NCBI GenBank assembly: GCA_050084515.1
Contig: CM114274.1
Location: 4,774,001-4,838,000, forward strand
DNA: 64,000 nt
Origin: Blasia pusilla
Lineage: Eukaryota; Marchantiophyta; Marchantiopsida; Blasiales
Reading direction: 5' to 3'
Shown piece after piece: positions 25,320 to 36,589 of this stretch. How positions within the stretch are numbered: the first letter of the stretch is position 1; each line of letters begins with the position of its first letter. A program made the position numbers and the translations under genes. Under the pieces are notes generated by a model. It did no database searches and was not told the DNA's origin. It saw only the letters and a program-made list of their open reading frames with translations.

Positions 25320-28218
25320 AATAGAGTTGGCGAACCACGTTCATAGTACATGTGTGGTACATTTGCGTCATTAAATAAAATTAGTGTCATGATAATCATG
25401 TTTACAAAATTTCCCTTTTTTTTAATAGTAGAAAATAAAATCTCATTTTTTCATGGTCATTAAACCATCTTCTTTTGATAACATAATTTTTGCAATTATC
25501 TTTATTGATTTTAGTGTATTCAATTTGTCACATCTTAGTCAACCTATATGTAGAATTCTACGGTATTGACGACACAAAGGATCAAACGAGTTGTTTGGAT
25601 GTAACTTTGTCCCGAAATGTCGGATGAGGTTAACAACACGCCTCTTGCATTGGGAATGTTGTTATTGACCATATTCGTGTTTTGCTCTTTGTCAACCATT
25701 TAACATGTTTATCGGGTCAAGATCATCCGGTAACCTATCCACATACGTCATCGATAGGATAGCTATTTTAAGGGGAAGAGCTTTTTGGCTCTTCCTAAGA
25801 GGGAGGGATATGGCTTTCTCAAACCATCTTTCTTATGTTGGGCCTGTGGATCACCTTTCTTGTTTTGTCTGTGGTAGGAACTAAGGTGCTAACGTCTTGA
25901 TTCCCTCATAGCAGAAGGTGGATGTGACTCGATGTGTCGATATAAATTTAAGAGTTAAGTTGGCCGTGTGAACCAATTATGCTATGTGTGGTCTCAATGT
26001 ATGTGCATGATTATATCTATCTTATGAGTGGATCTACCCACATGTTGAGAAGATTGATGTTGTGTGTTGTGTAGATGTGATCAACGATGGGGATTGTGTA
26101 CCAATGTGTATACCCACCATAAATTGATCAAGGCTTTCTTCTCGCTCTATCTCCTAGCATCTTACCTAAAATAATGCCATATGAATTTTGCTATACTTAG
26201 GACCCTATACCTTTAAGACATACTACATTACAACTATCCTTCTTAATTTATACTAAAAGTGATCATTTGAACCCTAAGTTGCCTGAGGTCAAAGATGTTC
26301 AAAGATAATATGTTACTACAAAAAGAGGGATACCTTTTACTCGAGTATATATAACTACATTGTAGGTCTCCACATTTTTTCGGGACCCAACGTCACCCAT
26401 AGTGTATTGGGGTGGCAGATCAGCCTCATTTAACTGCCATAACTTATGATACAAGAATGCAAGATGGACAATCTTGAGATCCACCCATACCATCCCTGAT
26501 GGGATATCACTCCCATGAAATTTGTGTTGTTCACTCAAGCCGACTACAACACCAGTACTTAGAGTTTTCCTATTTACTTGCTATACATAATCTCTTGCTG
26601 AAAAAATTTGAAGATCTCATTAAAAAATAGTAGGCGTAAGGATATAAAAAGTAGAGAGGGGAAGAAAAGGAAACCTAAGAGGGATGTTTTTTTAGGTATG
26701 TACTCAAAGCAAACAACGGTACACAAAGGGTTCTACAAAACTCTCTTAGAATATTAAAAGCGAAGGTTGGTTTGGGTTGAGGGTTAGGTGAAGGGACATC
26801 TAATGTCTACATTAATGTCAATTGTTGTTACAAAAAAATTAGTGAATTCATACAAAGTGTCAGACCCTAAATTAAAACCTACCAATCTGGAACTTGATAT
26901 TTACTTGTTGTACATAATCTTAAACCATAATGCATTGAAGATCTCTTTGAGACTATAGAAAGAGTAGGGATAACAAAACAACGGAGGGGAAGAAAACCAA
27001 ACCTAAGAGAGTTGATGCTTCAGGGTTTTCAGACATCGAGCAAGATTTTGATTCATTTCCCTTATTGACTATCACACAACAAAAGTATTTATAAGAAACT
27101 AAAAGAATCTGCACTTACACAATATATACTTTCTATAAACCAAAGTTGACATTCTAAACTCAATACTTACCAGATTGTTTTTGCCCATCCAAGTCCCTTC
27201 ATACCTCCTTGTGAGCACCCAAAATATCTACTCCAATCTTTGAAGGGCCATCCTCGACACCAACAAGATCTACCATGTAATTTAAGAGGAAAATTTATCA
27301 ATTTCTAATAATTGCACCAATTCTTCAAAAGAAACTAACTTAAGAGAGGACTCTTACATTCTTGCTGAGTCATAATATGACTCTTAGAAGGACCATGTGT
27401 ATTCACTTTAGGTCTCTTCTTCTCTGAAATCTTGTTGATCATATCAGTAAGCATGGAAAAGGCCTCTTTTTGTTCCTTTTGGTTTTTTCCCAACTTCTCC
27501 TCGACTAGGGATTGGTTGATTGACATCTTCTTCTCCAAGAGGAGTTGGTTCCTCTCCAAATTTTGCTCAATATCACTCGTGATGACACCCATATATCTGC
27601 AATCCATTTCTTCTCTACCTTCCGAAGTTGAGTACTTGGCTATGCTTGACTCTACGCTCTTGAGTGGTTATGTTTGATATCACAAAGAACGATGTGCACC
27701 TCTAATCAATAAGCAATGGCGAAAAAAAGAGGGCAATTGTAATTTTAGCGGAACTTGCAATGAGCGAGCAAGGAGGTTGCAGGCACAACACAAGGCTTAG
27801 TGAGATAGGGGCGGATGATTTGTTTTGGCTCACTTTTGAACTTGTTAAGAGGAATGAGGCGGAAACACAATAAAGACGGAAAAGGAAACAAATCTCCCCA
27901 TGTGAGTCGACAAAAACTTTGAAACCAACATAAGGAAGTTCCCAAACGCGATGAAACTATTCGAGACTAGGAATCAAAATTTGTTGGCAATGGCTATGAC
28001 CATTATGCACTACGCCTAAATCGGATAAGCACACACGGAATGGAGGATATCTTTCTTGTTTTATGATTCTTGATTTATCAAGGAAAAAAATGCATCCATA
28101 AGGCACTGCTCGTGATACATGAGGATCGACCAAATATCCTCTAAGTTGCGCACTCGCGTACCAAATTCACGGCGCTTGCCCAACCAAGAGGCTATCGAAA
28201 ACAATGAGGGTTGGTAAC

Positions 28219-28221
<3 letters not shown>
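25320..28221. other. AT-rich spacer with retroelement-like scraps
   Basis: Between POLA2 and the GA tract I find no intact gene. A segment at 25986-26120 matches the 3' end region of the gypsy element (see its own entry). A minus-strand frame at 27607-27335 encodes a Lys/Glu/Gln-rich helix (LLEKKMSINQSLVEEKLGKN) like the coiled-coil tails of transposon accessory proteins, but that is not enough to name it. Confidence 0.35.
25986..26120 (+). repeat. Copy of the 3' end region of the gypsy element
   Basis: The stretch from TGTGTGGTCTCAATG to TATACCCACCA matches 37980-38117 (TGTGTGATCTCCATG to the ACGACACA end) over about 135 bp with scattered differences. Both copies begin with TG and end near CA, and similarity stops at the same place. 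It could be a solo short LTR or a 3' fragment of a related element. Confidence 0.6.

Positions 28222-28308
<87 letters not shown>
28222..28308. repeat. (GA)n microsatellite, about 87 bp
   Basis: Uninterrupted GA dinucleotides. The Arg-Glu open frame read through it is a by-product of the repeat. Confidence 0.97.
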
Positions 28309-28311
<3 letters not shown>

Positions 28312-29629
28312 TTGTCGCAATCTAGTTGTCATCTTTGCGGCTTCCAGACTTCACCTCGGATTGCAATGCCAAGTCTAATTTCGTCACGCACAACTTCTAG
28401 CTCCAACTCTATCACCTTCACGTCCGCCCAACTTCCTCTCTTCACGTTCGCCTCATCGCACCTTTGTCTGCACCCTACTCTCCTTGCCTTCGCCTTCTCT
28501 CGTACCCTAGATCACCTTACCCTTGTAAATGTTTCCTAGCTCGCCTTACCCTCGTATCAAGTTCTCTTGCGCGCACCTTTTCCCCCCCAATCGGTAGACA
28601 CTGCTTTGCTCGCGCACCATGACCACACCATGTCATCTACCACGTAAGCAAGCACGTAACTAGGTTAATGAAATTTTGGAAGTCCCATCATTGTTTTTTT
28701 TCACCTAAGGATGTGTACCTTATTTCTACTTGGTTTATTACTTGACACATTTAGTCATCTTTTATTCCTTACACAAGTGAGTCATCTAATTTTTTAGTAT
28801 GACTACACACAAGACCGAAAAATTACTAAGTCATTTCATATATGACTATGCCATATCCTAGGAATTCTCAATGACTAAGTCATATTGTTATATGACTACA
28901 ACTCTATTATTATATCATATGATGTAACTTCTATCTGGCTAGCGGAAATTCTAGTCATATATTTGAGTCATGAAAAACATCAATCATTCAACTACTAGTC
29001 ATAAAAACCACCATTCTCTTCTAGCAGGCCTCCTACGTGGATATAAATATTGTTTAACAAATCAAACTTCCGATTAAAAAATTACAATAGTAAGGAGGAC
29101 TTTTATCAAGGTATTCCTTCATATTGCTCAACTTCCAAGTTGGTTTATTTATTCCATAGTTAGTGATTGTGAAGGAATCCATGCCTAGTAGTAGGATCCC
29201 AAGCAATCCGAGGGTCGCAAAGATGTATGTCCATCTCAAACCATTTGACAACGGAAACCAAATCAATATTAGAAGAGATAAGCCAGGATTATGCCACAAA
29301 AAGCGACGAGCATAACATTCTTAAAACTCGTTACTTTGAGCATTAGAGGAATTTAGTCTCAACCACTAATTTCTAACTTGAATGATCAGCGTTAGATTAT
29401 CCTTCGCCCCCCAAGAAGTAGTTCCCAAATACATTAACATCTCAAGGGCATTGCCATACCAAATGAGAACTATAGGATCATCAAATTTGATGATACTTTT
29501 ATTTTCGCTGAAGCACTCATTTCATAAACAACTTGGTTTTTTATCCACTTCTTTAAACTATTAATTTAAAGCAACAAAGCGAGGATTTCATAGCCCATGA
29601 ACATGGTGGGAAAATGGCATATTGTGTGG
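28309..29629. other. Spacer without recognised gene
   Basis: There is a C/T-rich segment after the GA tract, then AT-rich sequence in which TGACTA/TAGTCAT words recur at 28740-29010, as in small non-autonomous DNA elements. No terminal repeats could be fixed and no protein is recognisable. Confidence 0.35.
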
Positions 29630-29941
29630 CATAGGAAGCTTTATTGGAACCTATTTAATTAAGTTATTCATGCCAAAAGGCGTAATTTTTTTCTCATTGA
29701 ATCACTCACTCCAAAAACCATAAGCTCTTTTTTCCATATCTCCTTTAAAATGCCCATTTCAAACACCTTTTTAAATTTAGAATGTTTTCAAAATTTTATA
29801 CTCCCCATGAATTCCAATAGCCTTTCTAAAGACAAAGTTCCATAGGACCGCACTCTAAGTAACGACATCACTCGGATTAGTTGTTTCCCGTCAAGCGATG
29901 TCTATCGTATTGGATAGGGTTGGTACACAACCTCCCTACCA
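29630..29941 (+). repeat. 312-bp direct repeat, left copy (candidate 5' LTR)
   Basis: It runs from CATAGGAAGCTTTATTGG to ACAACCTCCCTACCA. It matches 38116-38427 at 305 of 312 positions with no gaps. It ends in CA but does not start with TG. Confidence 0.85.
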
Positions 29942-30660
29942 GCGCCCCCGGCATAGGGCCGCGGGCCCAAGTTCTTCCCCCCTCTCCGACGTGGTAGCAC
30001 CGACCATAGTCGGTCGCATGCTTGTCGACACGTGGTTGGCGGGGATAGACGAGGTTAGTCGGGCGAACGTGAGTTGAGATTTGCCGGACATGAGTGGGAG
30101 CAGACCGGTGGTGAGTCACGTTACATGCCGCACGCGGGGATAGACAGAGGGGTTTGCGCGACATGATGTTTTGGGGCGCGGCAGGGTTGTAGAGTTTACG
30201 ATGGAGGGCGTGTGCATGATGCCGACGGGTTGTCCATCTGTTGACGGGAGGATCGGCGTGTTGGTCGAGGGGAGTGTTATGTGGCGGAGATTGTCATATC
30301 ATGTGGAGGAGTGCATATTGACGGTGCAAAGAGTTGGGGCGTGATCAGTTACCCATTCGAGTCCCTTTTCCCGCACTTGTCGTGTGTGATTGAGAGTGTT
30401 GGGTATCGGGTAGTAGCTGGTGCTAGATGGATGCGATGATGGTGACGAGTGTAGATTCTTTTCATGTGTAGCATGTTGGTGGATATCTGGCGGTTGCTTA
30501 GTAGGGGTCGCGTGTATGACCCGAGAGAGTGTCGCTAGGTTAGGTGAGTCGGTTGGGAGGCTTATGGTGAGCCCGAGTGTTGAGTGTGCGTGAGGCGGGT
30601 ATGTCATCACGGGATTGGCGTTAGCATAGGTGAGCTAGTGAGGCGTGTGGGAGACTCTCG

Positions 30661-32572
30661 GTGAGTCGAGTGCTTGAGCGGGTGAGACAGGGGTTTGTCA
30701 TCACGGCGTTCTTCCAGGGTTCGGAAGAACGGGGTAGTGCGAGTAGTGGTAGTGGTGTGACACGGAGTGGAGTGAGATACCGAGGGGTTACCAGTGAGGA
30801 GCTCCCTCCATATCCATCCGTGACTGAATCGTCATCATTTGGACACCGGAGTGCAGTGGCGAGATCACCAAGCGAGACGATGAGTACTTGGCGGGAGATG
30901 GACGACATGGGCCATTGGGGCATGCGTCATTTCTCGGTGCGATGGGCACCATCGACTTAGATGATTTCATCCGGGAGTTTGACACATGGTGCGACTTCGG
31001 AGATACGGACCCGACACGGTTCAACCCTTTCATGGCATGGAAGGGGTTGTTCCAAAGACTTGGAGGATCCTCCGATGGATGACTACATGGAGTTTCGATC
31101 ACTATATTCAGTAGAGATCGATGCCTGGAGGATGTATTGGGCTCTAGGGTATGTGTCCACTAGTGGTCGCGAGGCATATGATGGGATTGTGAGAGAGAGA
31201 GACCAACACCATCAGCCCGGAGACTAGATGGAGAGGAGGGGGGTGACATAGGCGATGTGGCGAGACCCTGGTGGTAGAGGGCCACCCAGCCTTGACCCAC
31301 AGTGGAGTTCTTCCGACGGTTGGGGAAGAGCTACCAGTAGCGTCACGCACGACAAGTCAAGAGTCTACAGGATTTTCAGCGGACGATCGGGTGAGAGTCG
31401 AGAGAGGCCTTCACACGCATGAGGAGGTTGATCATTGCTACGTTTGGAGGATCGAGGCGCGATCACCCAAAGATTGGTACGGGTTCGGGACCGAGAACTA
31501 CGGAGGAGAGTCCGAGATGCGGTCTGCCGATTCACACAATGGAAGCCCACATTTAAGGTGGTTTTTGAGTTGTCTGAGCGTATTGAGCTCAACATGAGTG
31601 AGGAGCGGTAGTGACCGCTGGATTTTCTCGAGAGTCGACGGGTCCCAGCGGCGGTGACCCCACAGTGCCCAGCGAGCACCAATACCACGGGAGTGGGCGG
31701 TGTGCCTAGAGAGCGGGCGGGTACCGTCGGCCTATGAGGCAACGACCGCACTCTGAGATGTTGCCCAACAGGACCGATGTGGTCTTGTTGGGCGTGTGGA
31801 GGGGCCCATGGGCAGAGAGATCGCGCACAAAGATGGGAGAGGACCACCAGCGCCTCCGATTGCGCAAGAGCCATAGAGGATGGCCCCACCACAGCACCTG
31901 TGTGACCATTGCCACACATATGGTCACACTAGGGATAGATGTTTTGACCTTCGCCGAGGGGCACGTCCAGAGGTAGGCCGAGGGCCTGGGGGCGGTCGTC
32001 CTGGAGGAGGTCGGGGAGTTCTTCCTGGACGTGGTGGTAGAGGACCACCACCAGCCAGAGGAGATGGAGCAAGAGCACCAGAGCCGGCGCTTCTCTCAAG
32101 CATAGATCAGTTCGGGCAGAGGATTGCTGCCATGGCGATGACGCAGCTTAGGGAAGGCATGGAGCTGCGAGCAGCTAGTGTGACTCCAGTCTCTACCTCT
32201 TACCCTGACCTGGGTGAGGATCTCTCCAATATGGGATTCATGTGTAGTGCAGCCCAGGTTGAGGCAGATGTAGTGGTGACTCGGGGTCCTGCGAGAGGCA
32301 CCGAGCCATCGAGAGGTGGAGTTGAGATTGACCCACCAGAGGGGACCGATGGGCAGCAGGCCAGGGTTCCACAGTCGTTCACATTGTCGGAGGCACTACA
32401 CACACCATCGATGGTGCCTCGACGACCAGCGGTGCCTACAGTTCAAGCACCTACGTCGACGTCACGAGGAGTTGGAGTGACAACTCCTATGCCGGCTCGA
32501 GTGGAGTCAGTGTCGACTATAGTGTTGGAGGTGGCCACTAGAGTGAGTCAGACTCGCTATTTTCCGCCTTAG
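30661..32572 (+). pseudogene. gag region of the gypsy element
   Basis: The coding signal is spread over frames. A Ser/Gly-rich start at 30661 is followed by a capsid-like piece with DLDDFIREFDTWCDFGD and FNPFMAWKGLFQR; a frame change near 31060 leads into DDYMEFRSLYSVEIDAW. A long open frame at 31880-32572 holds a zinc knuckle at 31901-31942 (Cys-x2-Cys-x4-His-x4-Cys, CDHCHTYGHTRDRC), then a Gly/Arg-rich stretch typical of nucleocapsids that bind RNA. Gag packages the element's RNA in cytoplasmic particles. Frameshifts show that it is inactive here. Confidence 0.75.
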
Positions 32573-32867
32573 AGTTGGCGGCGTTGGGAGTTGGACCGGT
32601 GAGGTGTTCGGTTGGCCGCCACGTTGTGTGAGCGTGAGAGATGATGGCGCTTCTTGTTTACAGGTAGTTGAGGAGGTGGTGGACTTGCCCTCAGAGACAA
32701 TGCTTGGGACGTTCCCCACAGAGTCATGGCATGCGGCGGCGGCGAATTTGGTAGATATGCCACTCGACCGCCATAGAGCGGCGATGGTGACACTGGAGTA
32801 GTGTTCTTTGGATAACCGAGCCGAGTATTTCGCTTGGTTAGTCCGACGGGACGGTATACCACCATGG

Positions 32868-33230
32868 CGCGCCCTACTTGATTCGAGCGCAACCCTTGAT
32901 GTTAGGGAAGGCGGCGTGTTTAGCGTTGGGGTTACGGAAGGCCGACATTGAGCCTTGTCCTTCCAGATCTGAGACCTCGATTGGGGCGTATCACCCACTC
33001 GAGATATGACTCGACAGAGATTGTTGTCAGAGTCCAGCCAAAGCATGCGGCGGATAGTGTTATGGTGCGCACACGTGCGATTACGACACCAGTTGAGTCG
33101 TATGATGTGTTGGTGGGGAGTACAGTGTTATATCCCCTAGGATTCATCCTTGACTTCTGGGAGGAGACCGTTGCTTATCGGCCAGGATGGCGGTCGGTGA
33201 CGGTTGGATGAGTCGATTACCGTGCGAGCT
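32868..33230 (+). pseudogene. Retropepsin (aspartic protease) region of the gypsy element
   Basis: ALLDSSA at 32871-32891 fits the Asp-Ser/Thr-Gly/Ala active-site loop of retropepsins, with Ser in place of the usual Gly. A frame change follows at once, and the next frame reads MLGKAACLALGLRKADIEPC. After more changes come VESYDVLVGSTVLYPLGF and LDFWEETVAYRPGW, the link towards the next domain. The protease would cut the Gag-Pol polyprotein. It is too broken to work. Confidence 0.65.
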
Positions 33231-33601
33231 TTGCGGGGCGAGGTGGTCGATCACGAGGCGCAAGTATGTGACCACGTTGGCGGCTTTCACAGGTAGTGTT
33301 AGTTGGCCAGGAGAGTTGTTGGAGGGGAACGCACATGCGGAGGATGTCCGAGTAGCGGATAGTCCCACGGAGAGACAGGCCATGGCGGGTGTCTCTTCCC
33401 ATGTTAGCGATGCCCCTTCACCATTATGGGGTACGACTCGAGAGCTACAGAGGAGTGCCGACGACCTCGTGAGGCAGGCATGGAGTCATGTTTTTATCCC
33501 GAGAGCGGCGAGAGTCACGTGGCGTCGGGCTCTTGGAGTGGAGACGATGACCCCACTAGATACCACACTGTTGTGTGGCGGTGCCGAAGGAGGGTGTTAG
33601 G

Positions 33602-34540
33602 GTGTTAGATCTCTTCGGAGGGATTAGCACCGGATTGGCGGCCATATTGTAGGCGGGCATACGGGTGCATCAGTACCTTTATGTAGAGAGAGATGAGACC
33701 GCGGGGCGAGTATCATTACGTCACGTGGCGAGATTGGTCCAGAGGTATCCTGAGTTGTTGTCGATATCTGCAGTACGAGGATACCAGCAGACGCTACCCG
33801 CCGACATATCTTTGGTGGGGCGCAGGATCTGGATAGAGTTGGCACAATTCATTTGGTGATTGCTGGATGGCCATGTCAGGGTCATTCATCAGCTGGCCGA
33901 GGATTTGGATTGCAGGATCTGAGGTCAGGGATGTTTTGGGAGATGCTGCGAGTAGTACGACTCTTGCAAGAGAGTCGATATGTTCTCCAACAGTACATTT
34001 TGGGAGAACGTGCCGTTGTTGGGAGATACTGTGCACGTGTGATGACGAGTGTACATCGGTGAGGTCCTGGTTGGGACCGGCTGTGTTGTTAGATGCAACG
34101 AGAGTTGGATCACGTGCCCATCGTCCACGACTGTGGTGGACGAACCTGATACCATCAGAGGTACTGAGTCGAGCCTACAATGGAGTCCAGAGAGCACCAC
34201 ATCTCACGGTGGATGCTATTTTGGACTCAGGGCGTCGATCTCAGGTGGTGACACGCGATGATAGACCACCGTTGGCCACGGCCAAAAAGGGTGGGGAGTT
34301 GAGGGCGCCTTACCTACGTTGGTGAGCTTCCCAAAGATCCCATGCTTTTCGTCGAGGAGGGCAGGCATGATTTGGGATGAAGTGACCGGAGTATTGAGGA
34401 GCCTACTGGCAGATGAGCGCGAGCGCGCCATGGGGTTCACTACCGGTACTACGGCAGTGCTAGAGATGACTCAAGCATCACGGAGACAGGTGTTGGGGCA
34501 GGCGATGGACCTCATCTGTCTCACATGGATAGTCACCTAG
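33602..34540 (+). pseudogene. C5 cytosine DNA methyltransferase domain inside the gypsy pol
   Basis: Conserved C5-methyltransferase motifs appear in canonical order across three frames. Motif I, VLDLFGGISTGLAA, is at 33602 (SAM binding), with YLYVERDE near it. Motif IV, VIAGWPCQGHS, has the catalytic Cys codon at 33874-33876, followed by a GLQDLRSGMFWEML segment. Motif VI, ENVPLLGD, is at 34004. Motif VIII, VGSRAHRPRLWWTNL, is at 34104-34145. A motif IX-X region has DERERAMGF near 34410-34440 and RRQVLGQAMDL at 34481-34513. The family transfers methyl from SAM to C5 of cytosine in DNA. The order is not circularly permuted, so it is not of DRM type. The GI.TG form of motif I and the AHR.R form of motif VIII resemble DNMT3. 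It sits between protease and reverse transcriptase. A TAG at 33650 and at least three frame changes make this copy inactive. Confidence 0.9.
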
Positions 34541-34859
34541 GTATGGTGGCGAGCAGAGACGGATGCGAGTGTCATCCATACCGGCCACGCCCACGAAGTT
34601 AGACCATTGTCTCAGTGGTCCGACAGGCATTGGTGGGGCGAGACGAGGAGAGATAGGCACCCATGGACTTCTGGGACGTCGTTCGAGCGAGAGAGTGCGA
34701 AGGCGGCTAGAGTAGCACATGTTCATTTTTCGGATGTGGAGCATGGTGTAGGAGGTCGAGTGGAGTGGTCATTGCGGAGGTGGCTAGGGTTGCTACATAG
34801 CAACCAAAGCCGGAGATTGCGTCTCTCCGAGTGAGGTCACGATGGAGACTTGAGAGCCT

Positions 34860-36300
34860 ATGATAGGTCTCAAGTTGATAGGAGGAGAGCGACGGCGAGT
34901 TCATAGGTTTTACGAGAGGGCATGTCGGTTGTTTTGCCTTTTGATGAGAGACTTAGGGTACGCTGAAGGGTCCGGGATTGAGTTGGCTAGTGATACGCCG
35001 ATCTTTCGTCGACCCTCTGTGTATTACGATATGGAACGAGCCTTGATTGAGCAGAGTCGAGGACTTGTTGGAGGCAGGATTTGTGGAGTTATCACATGGG
35101 GAGTATGCATCCGCCACGCATCATGCCGGCGAAGAAGGATATATATGGCAATTGGAGGGATAGGCAGATGTGTGGAGATTACCGTCCTATCAACCGACAT
35201 ACAAGGTCAGATCGATATGCCATGCCTACTCCTGAGGAGATCTTTGATGCGGTAGGGCATGCAAAGATCTTCAGTACATTAGATCTCCGTGCTGGCTATC
35301 ATCAGCTTACTATCAGGTTGGAGGACAGGGAGAAGACAACATTTTGGGGGATAGATCGGGTCGGGAGAGATTGCTTGTATCAATGGCGGTTCTTACCATT
35401 TGGGTTCAAGAACACGCCTGCGGAGTTTCAGAGAGTGATGGATAGGATTCTCCCTGGCTTGGATTTTGTACGATGTTACATAAATGATATTCTAATCTTC
35501 AGTTCCACGGTTGAGGAGCATGAGCGACACTTGGAGGAGGTGTTTCGGTGATTGCAGTTACATGGACTGAAGTTACATCTTGGCAAGTGCAGATTCTTTC
35601 AGGAGCAGATTGAGTACTTGGGACACACCATATACCCGAGTGGGTTAGGCGTTCAACAGATGAAGGTAGAGGCTATTGCGCAGATTCCACGCCCTACAGA
35701 TGTGAGTCAAGTCCGAGCATTTCTTGGACAAGCGAACTTCTATCGACGGTATGTCAAGGGTTTTAGTGTGATCGCAAAGTCTTTGACCTTGTTGACGAGA
35801 CTTGATCAGGTGTGGTTGTGGGGAGATGATCAGGAGCGAGCATTTCAGAAGCTCAAGGACAGGTTGACGTCCTCACCCATTTTACATAGACCGGTTAGGG
35901 GTCGCCCATTCCAGTTACATACGGATTGGAGCATGTTGGGTCTAGGAGCAGTGCTCACTCAGAGAGATGACGAGGAGAGGGAGTTCGTTGTGGCTTACGC
36001 GAGCCGATCGAACAACATTGCAGAGGCAAAGTACAGCTCCTACGAGGGAGAGTGCTTGGCTACAGTGTGGGCCGTGGCACATTTTAGGTGCTTTTTATTC
36101 GGCAACCCTTTCACACTTATCACTGATCATCAGCCGTTGAGGTGGTTGATGGAGTCCGACAAGCTTACGGGAAAGCTTGCCAGGTGGGCTCTATTACTAC
36201 AGGAGTATGAGTTTGAGGTGGTTCATAGGCCAGGTCGGCTGAACCTGGATGCAGATGGGTTGAGTCGTAACCCATGTCTGAGTCAGAGAGACGTCACAGG
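34860..36300 (+). pseudogene. Reverse transcriptase and RNase H of the gypsy element
   Basis: RT motifs in the frame ending at 35551 are DYRPINRHTRSDRYAMPTPE, FSTLDLRAGYHQL, FLPFGFKNTPAEFQRVMD and CYINDILIFSS. The catalytic Tyr-Ile-Asp-Asp box reads Tyr-Ile-Asn-Asp (codon 35483-35485), which should abolish polymerase activity. After a TGA at 35549 the frame stays open to 36730. It holds the RT thumb/connection (KCRFFQEQIEYLGHTIYP, RAFLGQANFYRRY) and RNase H with its acidic residues in place (LHTDWSMLG, SSYEGECLA, LITDHQPL, NLDADGLSR). These domains copy the RNA into DNA and remove the template. This copy is inactive. Confidence 0.95.
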
Positions 36301-36589
36301 AGCTCGATGGCACGGAGAGAGTGATGAGGAGATGGTACCCGGTTGGCATGCATCTGCCTACCTTATTTGGTTGACTATGGCAGGTCAGCCACAGATGATG
36401 ACTCCAGTGGTGGGATTGGATGATGAGTCTTTGGATCCGGAGGTTAGTGAGGAGGCGACATGTGGTCGTGATATCCATGACAACGTGGAGGTTGTGGAGT
36501 TCTTGCGCACTGGCGTCATTGCGAGCACAGTGAATGCTAGGGAGCGGGATCGGATCCTACAGAGAGCCAAGAGGTTCAGGTGGGAGGGG

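Noticed and set aside
29877-34744. Many minus-strand open frames across the gypsy element
   Set aside because: They are shadows of the GC-rich plus-strand gag-pol, whose motifs fix the coding strand.
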